Positions 1 through 8,087 of a DNA stretch of 29,385 nt are shown piece after piece. The first letter of the stretch is position 1. Each line of letters opens with the position of its first letter. The translations under genes and the position numbers were made by a program. This DNA comes from VRUE01 sp963748075 (lineage in GTDB: Bacteria > Actinomycetota > Thermoleophilia > Solirubrobacterales > 70-9): contig CAVVHQ010000034.1 in the NCBI GenBank assembly GCA_963748075.1, forward strand, positions 1 through 29,385. The letters are read 5' to 3'. The notes below the pieces were generated by a model. The model saw only the letters and a program-made list of their open reading frames with translations. It did not search any database and was not told where the DNA came from.

Positions 1-1327
1 TCTCGCCCAGCTCCAGCTTGATCTCCGAGACCCGCCGGCCCGAGCCCTTCTCGCGGGCGGCGATCGCGGCGACCTTCTCCTCCTCGGCGTCGAGCACCGC
101 GGCCGAGGGCCGCGCGCCGTCGATCCGCTTGGCGCGCGCGGCGGCGTCGGCGCCGGAGCGGCGGCCGAAGATCAGCGTGTCGAGCAGCGAGTTGGCGCCC
201 AGCCGGTTGCCGCCATGCACCGAGACGCAGGCGGTCTCGCCGGCCGCGTAGAGGCCGGCGACGTCGGTGCGGCCGTCGGCGTCGGTCTTGATTCCGCCCA
301 TCGTGTAGTGGTTGCCGGGCTTGATGTGGATCGGTTCGCGGGTGATGTCGACGCCGGCGAAGTCGCGGCCGACCAGGACGATCTCGCGCAGCGCCTCGTG
401 GACGCGCTTGCGGGGCACCACGGTGATGTCCAGCGCCACGGTGCCGTCGGGGAAGCCGCGACCCTCGTCGATCTCGGTCTGCTCGGCGCGCGAGACGACG
501 TCGCGCGAGGCCAGCTCCATCTTGCTCGGCGCGTAGCGCTCCATGAAGCGCTCGCCCTGGGCGTTGAGCAGGTGGGCGCCCTCACCGCGGGCGCCCTCGG
601 TGATCAGGAAGCCCTTGCCGGCCAGGGTGGTCGGGTGGTACTGGATCATCTCCATGTCCATCAGCTTCGCCCCGGCCCGGTAGGCCATCGCGATCCCGTC
701 GCCGGTGCAGATCAGCGCGTTGGTGGTCGGCTTCCAGACCTGGCCGTTGCCGCCGCAGGCGAGGATCACCGCCTTGGCGCCGAACAGCTGCATCGAGCCG
801 TCGGCGACGTTGCGGGTCACCACGCCGCAGCACTCGCCCTGCTCGTCGAGGGCCAGCGCCGTGCAGAACCACTCCTCGTAGCGTGCGACCTGCTCGGAAT
901 GCTTCATCAGCTGCTCGTAGAGGACGTGCATGATCGCCTGGCCGGTGATGTCGGCGACGTAGTAGGTGCGGGCGGCGGAGGCGCCGCCGAAGGCGCGGGT
1001 GCCGAGCTTGCCCTCCTCGTTGCGGTGGAAGGTGACGCCGAGGTGCTCGAGGTGGAGGATCTCCTCCGGCGCCTCTTCGCACATGATCGAGATCGCGTCC
1101 TGGTCGCCGAGGTAGTCGGAGCCCTTGACGGTGTCGTAGGCATGCGACTCCCAGGAGTCGCCGGGGTCCAGCGCCGCGTTGATCCCGCCCTGGGCGGCGT
1201 TGGAATGCGAGCGGACGGGGTGGACCTTGCTGAGGATCCCGACCGATACGCCCTGCTCGGCGGCGGCGAGGGCGGCGCGCTGCCCCGCCAGGCCGGCGCC
1301 GATCACGAGCACGTCATGCGTAGGCAC
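1..1327 (-). CDS. sdhA: Succinate dehydrogenase/fumarate reductase flavoprotein subunit, 3' end cut by window edge
   Basis: This FAD-binding catalytic subunit of complex II oxidises succinate to fumarate at the inner face of the membrane. About 442 codons are present; the C-terminus lies beyond base 1. The protein opens MPTHDVLVIGAGLAG, a Rossmann dinucleotide-binding loop. Residues around 40-50 read RSHSNAAQGGINAAL, the segment carrying the histidine that covalently binds FAD. Further on come GARGEGAHLLN, GRGFPDGTVALD and HYTMGGIKTD, all typical of the SdhA/FrdA active site, followed by HGGNRLGANSLLD. I chose the GTG at 1325-1327 because the Rossmann strand starts right behind it. A TAGAGT box (complement of 1336-1341) lies 8 nt upstream, suggesting a leaderless start. 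The iron-sulfur subunit is not seen upstream, so it may lie beyond the left edge. SdhA and FrdA cannot be told apart by sequence alone; SdhA is favoured by the neighbouring TCA genes. Confidence 0.93.
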   Translation of the reverse strand, partial: MPTHDVLVIGAGLAGQRAALAAAEQGVSVGILSKVHPVRSHSNAAQGGINAALDPGDSWESHAYDTVKGSDYLGDQDAISIMCEEAPEEILHLEHLGVTFHRNEEGKLGTRAFGGASAARTYYVADITGQAIMHVLYEQLMKHSEQVARYEEWFCTALALDEQGECCGVVTRNVADGSMQLFGAKAVILACGGNGQVWKPTTNALICTGDGIAMAYRAGAKLMDMEMIQYHPTTLAGKGFLITEGARGEGAHLLNAQGERFMERYAPSKMELASRDVVSRAEQTEIDEGRGFPDGTVALDITVVPRKRVHEALREIVLVGRDFAGVDITREPIHIKPGNHYTMGGIKTDADGRTDVAGLYAAGETACVSVHGGNRLGANSLLDTLIFGRRSGADAAARAKRIDGARPSAAVLDAEEEKVAAIAAREKGSGRRVSEIKLELGE

Positions 1328-1349
1328 GGGCTCGGACTCTATAGAGGCG

Positions 1350-1374
1350 AAATCCGACCCCGCAGTCGGGATTT
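1350..1374 (-). terminator. Hairpin after the M28 peptidase gene
   Basis: AAATCCGAC (1350-1358) pairs with GTCGGGATTT (1365-1374) across a 6-nt loop, with one bulged base. It lies about 60 nt past the stop of the minus-strand peptidase gene and just upstream of the sdhA start. There is no real U-tract, only TTT on the minus strand, so it could be a weak terminator or an operator for sdhA. Confidence 0.35.
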
Positions 1375-1435
1375 CCACCCCCCGGCCGACGGGCCGAAAA
1401 GTCAACCCCGGCCGTACATATCGTCCCGTCGGCGG

Positions 1436-2611
1436 CTAGAGCCAGCGGTCGTCGAGGCGGCGGATCGCCGCCTCGGAGAGCCGCACCGCGTCGGCGACCG
1501 TGCCGAAGTCGACGTTCTCGGCGAGGTCGTGGTGCCAGTGGTAGTTGGCCGGCTGCTTGAGGTCGGTGCAGCCGGCGATCACCGCGGTCTCGTACCCGGC
1601 CGCCAGCGGCTCCATTCCGTCGGTGCCGTTGCGCAGGCGCAGGTTGGGGTAGAGCCAAACGCCCAGCTCCTCGGCGAGCCCGTCGATCAGCGCCAGCGCG
1701 CGCGATGGATACTCGCGCATCCTCAGGAAGCCCTCGCCGCGCAGGACCAGCAGGTGGGGCGAGCCGATCGACTCGAGGCAGAGGAAGACGGTGCTGTCGC
1801 GCGGCAGCTTGGGGAAGTGGCGCTCGCCGAACCCCTTCATACCCTCGCTGAACGACTCCTCGGCACCGGTCGAGAGGAGGATCACCCGCAGGTCCTCCGG
1901 GGGCTCGGCGAGCAGTCGCTCGGCGAGGGCGAGCAGGGCGACGACCGAGCTGCCGTTGTCGTTGGCGCCGGGCACCGCGTCGCGCAGGCCGATCTCCGCC
2001 ATCGCCACCGCCGCGCCGACGCCGAACAGAACGCCCAGCTTGGCGAGCAGCCGCCTGCCGCTCAGCGCGCCGAGCGCCGCGAGGACCGGGCCGCCGACGA
2101 CCGGGGCCATCAGCGGCGGGCTGGTGTCGCTGCGCTCGATCATCCCCAGCCTGTCGGCGATGTTGGGCAGCTCGGGGTGGAAGACGAGGCCCGAGTGGGC
2201 GGCGTCGTGGTGGGCGATCAGGACGACGGTGCGCTCCGCGTCGGCCGGGCCGAGCTCGCAGACGACGTTGTAGGTGGTGCGGCGGCGCAGGACGCGGCGC
2301 AGGATGCGCTTCCCCGGCGGGTAGTCGGAGGCCATCCCGGTTGCCGCCGCGCCGGCCAGGGCGCCGCCCAGCAGCCGTCGCCCGCGCAGAGCCAGGATCC
2401 CGCCCAGCGCGCCCAGCGCGGCGCCGATCCCCAGCGGCCACCAGTAGGTGCCGTGGGCCGGCTCGGCCTCGATCCGCGCCTCGGCGCCCAGCTCGGCGAA
2501 GCGCTCGACCAGCCACTCGGCGGCGCGCCGCTCCCCCTCCGAGGCGGACGGACGGTCGATCCGCTCGAGCTGCTCGAGCAGGCTGCGCATGCGGGCCCGG
2601 TCGGGCGTCAT
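1436..2611 (-). CDS. M28-family zinc peptidase with internal hydrophobic segments
   Basis: A 391-aa predicted aminopeptidase-type metallohydrolase. The di-zinc ligands of family M28 can be read in order: AHHD (H134, D136), GANDNGS (D218), GAEES (E251 as general base, E252 as ligand), CLES (E280), and a late histidine cluster NYHWHHD. The N-terminal 50 residues look like the usual M28 cap helix. Two hydrophobic stretches are unusual for soluble M28 enzymes: roughly residues 57-95 (rich in Gly, Ala and Leu) and 168-205. They split the catalytic domain and suggest membrane anchoring. A TAGGGT box (complement of 2620-2625) sits 8 nt before the ATG, with no Shine-Dalgarno site. The gene shares a 35-nt divergent promoter with the M50 protease gene. 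Its substrate is unknown. Confidence 0.85.
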   Translation of the reverse strand: MTPDRARMRSLLEQLERIDRPSASEGERRAAEWLVERFAELGAEARIEAEPAHGTYWWPLGIGAALGALGGILALRGRRLLGGALAGAAATGMASDYPPGKRILRRVLRRRTTYNVVCELGPADAERTVVLIAHHDAAHSGLVFHPELPNIADRLGMIERSDTSPPLMAPVVGGPVLAALGALSGRRLLAKLGVLFGVGAAVAMAEIGLRDAVPGANDNGSSVVALLALAERLLAEPPEDLRVILLSTGAEESFSEGMKGFGERHFPKLPRDSTVFLCLESIGSPHLLVLRGEGFLRMREYPSRALALIDGLAEELGVWLYPNLRLRNGTDGMEPLAAGYETAVIAGCTDLKQPANYHWHHDLAENVDFGTVADAVRLSEAAIRRLDDRWL

Positions 2612-2646
2612 CCGGGGCGACCCTACCGGGCGCTTACCATTGGCTG
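2612..2646. promoter_or_regulatory. Compact divergent promoter for the M28 and M50 genes
   Basis: Only 35 nt separate the two start codons. On the plus strand TACCAT (2635-2640) lies 6 nt before the M50 ATG. On the minus strand TAGGGT (complement of 2620-2625) lies 8 nt before the M28 ATG. Both match the actinobacterial -10 pattern TANNNT placed for leaderless transcripts. Each -35 region would fall inside the opposite gene. Confidence 0.45.
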
Positions 2647-3812
2647 ATGCTCGGCGGCAGCTCGATCACCCTCTTCCACGTGCGCGGCATCCGGATCGCG
2701 GTCGACTGGTCCTGGTTCCTCGTCCTCTTCCTGGTCATCTTCTGGCTCTCGCGCTTCTACGGCGACGTGCTGGACGAGAGCAGCTCGGCCGCGCCGCCCT
2801 TCCTGCTGGCGATCCTCAGCGCCTTCGGCTTCTTCGGCTCGATCGTCCTGCACGAGCTCGGTCACGCGGCGGTGGCGATGCGCAACGGGATCGGCATCTC
2901 CAGCATCCAGCTCTGGGTCTTCGGCGGGATGGCGCGGATGGACCGCGAATCCGACAGCCCGGGGACCGAGTTCAAGGTGGCGATCGCCGGGCCGCTCGTG
3001 ACCCTGGCGATCGTCGTCGTCCTTGCCGCGATCGGCCTCGGCGCGGCCGGCGCCGAGGAGTTCCGCAAGGCGGCCCTGGTCGAGGGGAACGCCGGCACCT
3101 CCGGCGTGCTGGCGATGGTCGCCTGGCTCGCCTCGATCAACTTCCTGGTACTCGTCTTCAACCTGCTGCCCGCCTTCCCGATGGACGGCGGCCGGGTGGT
3201 GCGGGCGATCGCCTGGTGGCGAACGGGGGATCGCACCGCGGCGACTCGCTTCGCCGCCGGCCTCGGCCGCATCTTCGGCTACCTGTTCATCGGCGGCGGG
3301 CTGCTGCTGGTCTTCGAGCCGGCTACGCCTTCGCCGGCATCTGGCTGGCGCTGATCGGCTTCGTGATCAACGGCTCGGCCCGCGCCGCCTCGACGCAGAC
3401 GACGATCTCGGGCCGGATCGGCGGGATGACGGTCGCCGACGTGATGGACCGTGAGCCGGTCGCGATCCCCGACCGGCTCAGCGTCGAGCAGGCCCTGGAC
3501 GAGTACTTCCTGCGCTACCGCTGGCCCTGGTTCCCGGTCGTCGACGCCGCCCACCGCTTCCTCGGCCTGGTCGCCCGCGACAGAGCCGACGAGGTCCCCG
3601 AGGTCTCCCGCTCCACAGCCCTGGTCTCCGAGCTGCTGGAGCGCGACGACGGCACCTTCCAGGTTCGCGACGACGCCCCGCTCGACACCCTGCTCGCCAA
3701 CCATTCCCTACGGCGCTTCGGCGCCCTGATGGCGGTCGATGCCAACGGCCGCCTCTCCGGCGTGATCACGGCCGAGCAGGTGGGCCGTGCGCTGCGGGAC
3801 GCTGCGGGGTAG
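2647..3812 (+). pseudogene. Site-2-type M50 metalloprotease with C-terminal CBS pair, one-base frameshift
   Basis: A membrane zinc protease of the Rip/SpoIVFB type (M50) that would cut transmembrane substrates. The N-terminal part reads LFHVRGIRIAVDWSWF, then a TM segment, then HELGH (H69-H73) as the zinc site. NLLPAFPMDGGR, around residues 172-183, holds the third ligand Asp180. In this frame the protein ends at 3354 after an out-of-character tail, PATPSPASGWR. The other frame resumes at 3321 with GYAFAGIWLALIGFVING, the expected last TM helix. Two CBS domains follow (MTVADVMDREPVAIPD onward; second ending SGVITAEQVGRAL), with a stop at 3812. One extra G in the GG at 3321-3322 would restore a single reading frame (...VFEPGYAFAG...). 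This is either a real inactivating deletion or a sequencing error in a G run. Confidence 0.85.
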
Positions 3813-3820
3813 GGGTAGGG

Positions 3821-3930
3821 GATCCGGGCAGGGGACTCCACTTAACTTTTTCTGATCGAGTCGCTTCGGCCGTCCGAGATTGGCTGCGCAGAAAAAGTAC
3901 AAGACGTTCCGCCGCCTACCCGGATTTCCC
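3821..3930. repeat. Palindromic intergenic repeat, copy 1
   Basis: An imperfect inverted repeat in the gap between convergent genes. The inner arms ACTTTTTCTG (3845-3854) and CAGAAAAAGT (3889-3898) pair perfectly over 10 bp. The outer flanks (GATCCGGGCAGG against CCTACCCGGATTT) pair imperfectly. The 22-nt right arm 3889-3910 is found exactly, on the other strand, at 7982-8003. The 25-nt left arm 3831-3855 is found with one mismatch at 8036-8060. The loop shares the words CCGTCCGAG and TTGGCTGC with copy 2, but in a different order. Nothing in it is coding. Confidence 0.8.
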
Positions 3931-3972
3931 CTCCTCACAGTGTCGGCGCCGCGCCGCGCTGGTGGTCAGCTG

Positions 3973-5643
3973 CTAGGAGACCGGGCTGTGCCGCTCGATG
4001 ATCCGGCCGAAGTCGGCGCCGGCCGGCAGCGTGCCGAAGGCGTGGCCCCAGTCGTCCTCGAGGCGCGATGAGCAGAAAGCGTCCGCCACCGCGGGGTCGC
4101 CGTAGCGGACCAGCAACGAGGCCTGGAGGGCCAGCGCCATCCGTTCGACGATGCGGCGGGCGCGCGACTCGACCGTCTCGAGGTCGCCGGGGATTTCATC
4201 GCGGAGCGCCTTGACGTAGGGATCGAGGCGAGGCTCGGAGCCGGCCGCTTCGAGAGTCTCGTTGAAGAAAGCTTCGAGGGACGTCGGGCTCTTGACCATC
4301 GCCCGCAGCACGTCGAGGCACTGGACGTTGCCGGAGCCCTCCCAGATCGAGGCGAGCGGGCTCTCGCGGAACAGTCGCGGCATCCCCGACTCCTCGACGT
4401 AGCCGTTGCCGCCGAGGCACTCGAGGCACTCGACCGCGTGCCAGGGGGCGCGCTTGCAGAGCCAGTACTTGAGGACGGCGTTGGCGAGGCGGCGGAACTC
4501 GATCGCCCCCTCGTCGCCCGCCGTGACCTCGTCGTAGGTGCGGGCCAGCCGCATCGCCGAGACCGTCGCCGCCTCGGACTCGACGCAGAGGTCGGCGAGC
4601 ACGTTGCGCATCAGCGGCTGGTCGATCAGCTCCTTGCCGAAGGCGGCGCGGTGGGCGGCGTGGTGGATCGCCTGCGCGACGCCGGCCCGCTGACCCGTGG
4701 CGGCGCCGATCACGCAGTCGAGCCGGGTGTGGTTGACCATCTCGATGATCGTCGGCACGCCGCGCCCCTCCTCGCCGACCATCCGCGCCCAGGCGCCGCG
4801 GAACTCGAGCTCGCTGGAGGCGTTGGAGTGGTTGCCGAGCTTGTCCTTGAGCCGCTGGATCTGGAAGGCGTTGCGCTCGCCGTCGCGCGTCCAGCGCGGC
4901 ATCAGGAAGCAGGAGATGCCGGAGTCGGTCTGGGCGAGGACAAGGAAGGCGTCGCACATCGGCGCCGAGCAGAACCACTTGTGGCCGACCAGCTCGTACT
5001 CGCCCCCCGGCCCGCCGCCGTTCAGCGGGGTCGCCGCGGTCGTGTTGGCGCGGACGTCGGAGCCGCCCTGCTTCTCGGTCATCGCCATCCCGCAGAGGGC
5101 GCCGCTCTTGCGCTCGGCCGGCATCGAGCGCTCGTCGTAGTCGAGCGAGAGGAACCGCGCCTCCCACTCCTCGGCCAGCTCGGGCTGGTGGCGCAGCGCT
5201 GGGATCGCCGAGTAGGTCATCGAGATCGGGCAGCCGACGCCGGCCTCGGCCTGCATCAGCAGCATGAACTTGACGGCGCGGGCGACGTGGGCGCCGGGGC
5301 CGGGCTCGCGCCACGGCTCAGCGTGCAGCCCGTGGCCGACCCCGATCCGCATCAGTTCGTGCCAGGAGCTGTCGAACTCGACCTCGTCGACGCGGTTGCC
5401 GAAGCGGTCGTGGGTGCGCAGCTCGGGCCTGCGTTCGTTCGCCTCGAAGCCCCAGCGGATCGTCTGCCGCGAGCCGCAGATCGCTCCCAGCTCGCGCGCC
5501 TCCGCCTCCGCCCACTCGCCGCCCTCGCGGCGCAGCCCCTCGACCAGCGGGCGGTCGGCGTCGAACGGGTTGTAGTCCTCCAGGGGCGGCGGCTGGTTGA
5601 AGACCTCGTGGGTCTGCGCGGACCTGCGCTCGGCGGTGGCCAT
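3973..5643 (-). CDS. aidB: AidB-type acyl-CoA dehydrogenase family protein
   Basis: A 556-aa flavoprotein of the AidB branch of the acyl-CoA dehydrogenases; E. coli AidB is part of the adaptive response to alkylation damage and binds DNA. Motifs seen are MTEKQGGSD (188-196), GHKWFCSA (220-227) and ECLGGNGYVEE. The stretch MPRLFRESP...SIWEGSGNVQCLDVLR is close to the AidB signature. The length fits AidB (about 540 aa) rather than the 380 aa of ordinary acyl-CoA dehydrogenases. Whether it acts in alkylation defence or as an isovaleryl-CoA-like dehydrogenase cannot be decided here. The ATG at 5643 was chosen because the conserved N-terminus begins there. A weak CACAAT box lies 7 nt upstream and there is no Shine-Dalgarno site. 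It is divergent from icd with a 78-nt gap. The same reading frame stays open far upstream, but that part is antisense to icd. Confidence 0.88.
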   Translation of the reverse strand: MATAERRSAQTHEVFNQPPPLEDYNPFDADRPLVEGLRREGGEWAEAEARELGAICGSRQTIRWGFEANERRPELRTHDRFGNRVDEVEFDSSWHELMRIGVGHGLHAEPWREPGPGAHVARAVKFMLLMQAEAGVGCPISMTYSAIPALRHQPELAEEWEARFLSLDYDERSMPAERKSGALCGMAMTEKQGGSDVRANTTAATPLNGGGPGGEYELVGHKWFCSAPMCDAFLVLAQTDSGISCFLMPRWTRDGERNAFQIQRLKDKLGNHSNASSELEFRGAWARMVGEEGRGVPTIIEMVNHTRLDCVIGAATGQRAGVAQAIHHAAHRAAFGKELIDQPLMRNVLADLCVESEAATVSAMRLARTYDEVTAGDEGAIEFRRLANAVLKYWLCKRAPWHAVECLECLGGNGYVEESGMPRLFRESPLASIWEGSGNVQCLDVLRAMVKSPTSLEAFFNETLEAAGSEPRLDPYVKALRDEIPGDLETVESRARRIVERMALALQASLLVRYGDPAVADAFCSSRLEDDWGHAFGTLPAGADFGRIIERHSPVS

Positions 5644-5705
5644 CGCTGTGATTGTGCCACTCCGAGGCTCCGCGGGGCGCCCGGCGACCAACGCGGCCCC
5701 GCCGA

Positions 5706-5711
5706 TAGCAT
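5706..5711 (+). promoter_or_regulatory. Candidate -10 box of icd
   Basis: TAGCAT ends 10 nt before the icd ATG, leaving a leader of only a few bases. No Shine-Dalgarno sequence is visible. Confidence 0.35.
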
Positions 5712-5721
5712 CGCCGCGCCG

Positions 5722-6945
5722 ATGGCCGCGAAGATCAGAGTCGAGAACCCGATCGTCGAGCTCGACGGCGACGAGATGACCCGGATCATCTGGGCGTTCA
5801 TCAAAGAGCAGCTGATCCTGCCCCACCTCGACGTCGAGCTGCTCTATTTCGACCTCGCGATCGAGAGCCGCGACGCGACCGAGGACCGGATCACGGTCGA
5901 CGCGGCGAACGCGATCAAGCGGCACGGGGTAGGCGTCAAGTGCGCGACGATCACCCCCGACGAGGCGCGGGTCGAGGAGTTTGGCCTGAAGAGGATGTAC
6001 CCCTCGCCGAACGGGACGATCCGCAACGTCCTCGGCGGCGTCATCTTCCGTGAGCCGATCGTGATCTCCAACGTCCCGCGGCTGGTGCCCGGCTGGACGA
6101 AGCCGATCGTGATCGGCCGCCACGCCTTCGGCGATCAGTACCGGGCCACCGACTTGGTCGTCCCCGGCGAGGGGACGCTGACCCTCGCCTACACTCCCCG
6201 GGACGGCTCCGAGCCGGTCGAGCTGGACGTCTACGACTTTCCCGGCGGCGGCGTCGCGATGGCGATGTACAACCTCGACGAGTCGATCCGCGACTTCGCC
6301 CGCGCCTCGATGCGCTACGGCCTGGAGCGCGGCTACCCGGTCTACCTCTCGACCAAGAACACGATCCTGAAGCGCTACGACGGTCGCTTCAAGGACATCT
6401 TCGCCGAGGTGTACGCGAACGAGTTCCAGGCCGACTTCGAAGCGAAGGGGCTGAGCTACGAACACCGGCTGATCGACGACATGGTCGCCGCCGCGCTGAA
6501 GTGGGAAGGCGGCTACGTGTGGGCCTGCAAGAACTACGACGGGGACGTGCAGTCCGACACCGTCGCCCAGGGCTTCGGCTCGCTGGGGCTGATGACCAGC
6601 GTGCTGATGAGCCCCGACGGCGGCACCGTCGAGGCCGAGGCGGCGCACGGCACCGTCACCCGTCACTACCGTCGCCACCAAGCGGGCGAACCGACCTCGA
6701 CCAACCCGATCGCCTCGATATTCGCCTGGACGCGGGCGCTCGCCGCCCGCGGCCGCATCGACGGAACCCCGGAGGTGTCACGGTTCGCCGCGACGCTGGA
6801 GCAGGTCTGCGTGGAGACGGTCGAGAGCGGCAAGATGACCAAAGACCTGGCGCTGCTGGTCGGCCCCGACCAGTCGTACCTGACCACGCAGGAGTTTCTC
6901 GCGGCGATCGACGAGCGCCTGCAGCGGACGATGGCCGAGACCTGA
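5722..6945 (+). CDS. icd: NADP-dependent isocitrate dehydrogenase, dimeric type
   Basis: A 407-aa enzyme converting isocitrate to 2-oxoglutarate in the TCA cycle. The N-terminus MAAKIRVENPIVELDGDEMTRIIW is diagnostic for the dimeric, eukaryote-like subfamily II. It is followed by KCATITPDEARVEEF, the substrate-binding SPNGTIRN, GWTKPIVIGRHAFGDQY, KNTILKRYDG and the metal-binding DDMVA/YDGDVQSD. AEAAHGTVTRHYR near residue 315 belongs to the NADP-binding region. Length is normal and no defect is visible. The gene lies 30 nt upstream of mdh on the same strand, so the two are probably co-transcribed. Confidence 0.96.
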   Translation: MAAKIRVENPIVELDGDEMTRIIWAFIKEQLILPHLDVELLYFDLAIESRDATEDRITVDAANAIKRHGVGVKCATITPDEARVEEFGLKRMYPSPNGTIRNVLGGVIFREPIVISNVPRLVPGWTKPIVIGRHAFGDQYRATDLVVPGEGTLTLAYTPRDGSEPVELDVYDFPGGGVAMAMYNLDESIRDFARASMRYGLERGYPVYLSTKNTILKRYDGRFKDIFAEVYANEFQADFEAKGLSYEHRLIDDMVAAALKWEGGYVWACKNYDGDVQSDTVAQGFGSLGLMTSVLMSPDGGTVEAEAAHGTVTRHYRRHQAGEPTSTNPIASIFAWTRALAARGRIDGTPEVSRFAATLEQVCVETVESGKMTKDLALLVGPDQSYLTTQEFLAAIDERLQRTMAET

Positions 6946-6975
6946 AACCATGACGACTCGAGGAAGGACGATCAC

Positions 6976-7962
6976 GTGAGCACCCCCGTCAAAGTCACCG
7001 TCACCGGCGCCGCCGGACAGATCGGCTATGCGCTGCTGTTCCGAATCGCCAGCGGCCAGATGCTCGGCCCCGACACCCCGCTCGAGCTGAGCCTGCTCGA
7101 GATCCCCGCCGCCGTCGAGGCGGCGGAGGGAACCGCGTTGGAGCTCGACGACTGCGCCTTCCCGCTGCTGCGCAAGATCGACATATTCGATGAGGCCACG
7201 CCGGCCTTCGACAGCTGCAACGTCGCCCTGCTGGTCGGGGCGCGGCCGCGCGGTCCCGGGATGGAGCGCTCCGATCTGCTCGAGGCCAACGGCGGGATCT
7301 TCAAGCCGCAGGGCGAAGCGATCGCCGCCGGCGCGGCCGACGACGTCAGGGTGCTGGTGGTCGGCAACCCGGCCAACACGAACTGCCTGATCGCGCTGTC
7401 CAACGCCGACGGCGTGCCCCGCGGGCGCTTCACGGCGATGATGCGGCTCGACCACAACCGGTCGGTCGGCCAGCTCGCGAACAAGCTCGGCAAGCAGGTC
7501 TCCAGCGTCAGCAACATGACCGTATGGGGCAACCACTCGACCACCCAGTACCCCGACCTGGTGAACGCGAAGGTCGACGGCGCGAGCGCCTGGGAGGCGA
7601 TCGACGACGAGGCCTGGATCAGCGATGAGTTCATCCTCCGGGTGGCCAAACGCGGCGCCGAGGTGATCGGCGCACGCGGCGCCTCCAGCGCCGCCTCGGC
7701 GGCCAACGCGGCGATCGATCACGTCCGCGACTGGACGCGCGGCACCTCCGAGGGCGACTGGGTCTCGATGGGTGTTCCCTCCGACGGCTCCTATGGCATC
7801 AAGGAGGGCATCGTGGCCGGCCATCCCTGCGTTTGCTCCGGCGGCGAGTGGCGGATCGTCGAGGGGCTCGAGGTGCCGGAGTTCTCCCGCTCCCGGATCG
7901 ACGCCAGCATCTCCGAGCTGAAAGAAGAGCGGGAGGCCGTCTCCCAACTCGGCTTGATCTAG
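6976..7962 (+). CDS. mdh: Malate dehydrogenase
   Basis: A 328-aa NAD-dependent enzyme oxidising malate to oxaloacetate. VTVTGAAGQIGYAL (8-20) is the nucleotide-binding loop. The substrate-binding loop reads ARPRGPGMERSDLL (89-102). Asp159 in MRLDHNR and His187 in WGNHSTTQYPD form the catalytic relay. The length and the GAAGQIGY pattern place it with cytosolic-type bacterial MDHs. A GTG start is supported by AGGAAGG about 8 nt upstream, one of the few clear Shine-Dalgarno sites in this window. It follows icd after 30 nt. Its stop codon TAG lies in the first bases of the palindromic repeat at 7961. Confidence 0.96.
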   Translation: MSTPVKVTVTGAAGQIGYALLFRIASGQMLGPDTPLELSLLEIPAAVEAAEGTALELDDCAFPLLRKIDIFDEATPAFDSCNVALLVGARPRGPGMERSDLLEANGGIFKPQGEAIAAGAADDVRVLVVGNPANTNCLIALSNADGVPRGRFTAMMRLDHNRSVGQLANKLGKQVSSVSNMTVWGNHSTTQYPDLVNAKVDGASAWEAIDDEAWISDEFILRVAKRGAEVIGARGASSAASAANAAIDHVRDWTRGTSEGDWVSMGVPSDGSYGIKEGIVAGHPCVCSGGEWRIVEGLEVPEFSRSRIDASISELKEEREAVSQLGLI

Positions 7963-8075
7963 GGCCTATCCCGGTGGGGATGGAACGTCTTGTACTTTTT
8001 CTGGTCTGCGGCCCTCGGACGGCAGCCAACTGTCTTCAGAAAAAGTTAAGTGGAATCCCCACCGGGATAGGCCCT
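7961..8075. repeat. Palindromic intergenic repeat, copy 2, with 21-bp terminal arms
   Basis: A 115-nt element. Its ends are a perfect 21-bp inverted repeat (7961-7981 against 8055-8075; core CTATCCCGGTGGGGAT). Inside it are the arms ACTTTTTCTG (7994-8003) and CAGAAAAAGT (8037-8046). The bases between outer and inner arms do not pair with each other, but they match copy 1 at 3821-3930, which lies in the opposite orientation. It fills the gap between mdh and the convergent AT-hook gene. It could act as a bidirectional terminator, or be a MITE-like element. Confidence 0.85.
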
Positions 8076-8087
8076 TAACGGCACGCT

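Noticed and set aside
215..2647. 810-codon open frame antisense to sdhA and the M28 gene
   Set aside because: Its translation is low-complexity (Val, Gly, Arg, Asp, His, Gln rich) with no domain. It is a GC-driven mirror of two well-recognised genes on the other strand.
3837..3911. T5/A5 tracts of repeat copy 1 as an ordinary rho-independent terminator
   Set aside because: The T-run lies on the 5' side of the stem and the A-run on the 3' side, the reverse of a terminator reading with the plus strand. The arm sequence is conserved well beyond what termination needs.
5660..5705. GCGGGGC/GCCCCGC inverted pair in the aidB-icd gap
   Set aside because: Seven-base G/C-only arms are expected by chance in this base composition.
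5644..6681. Upstream extension of the aidB open frame, antisense to icd
   Set aside because: No conserved sequence, and it lies opposite a clear isocitrate dehydrogenase. The AidB N-terminus starts at 5643.
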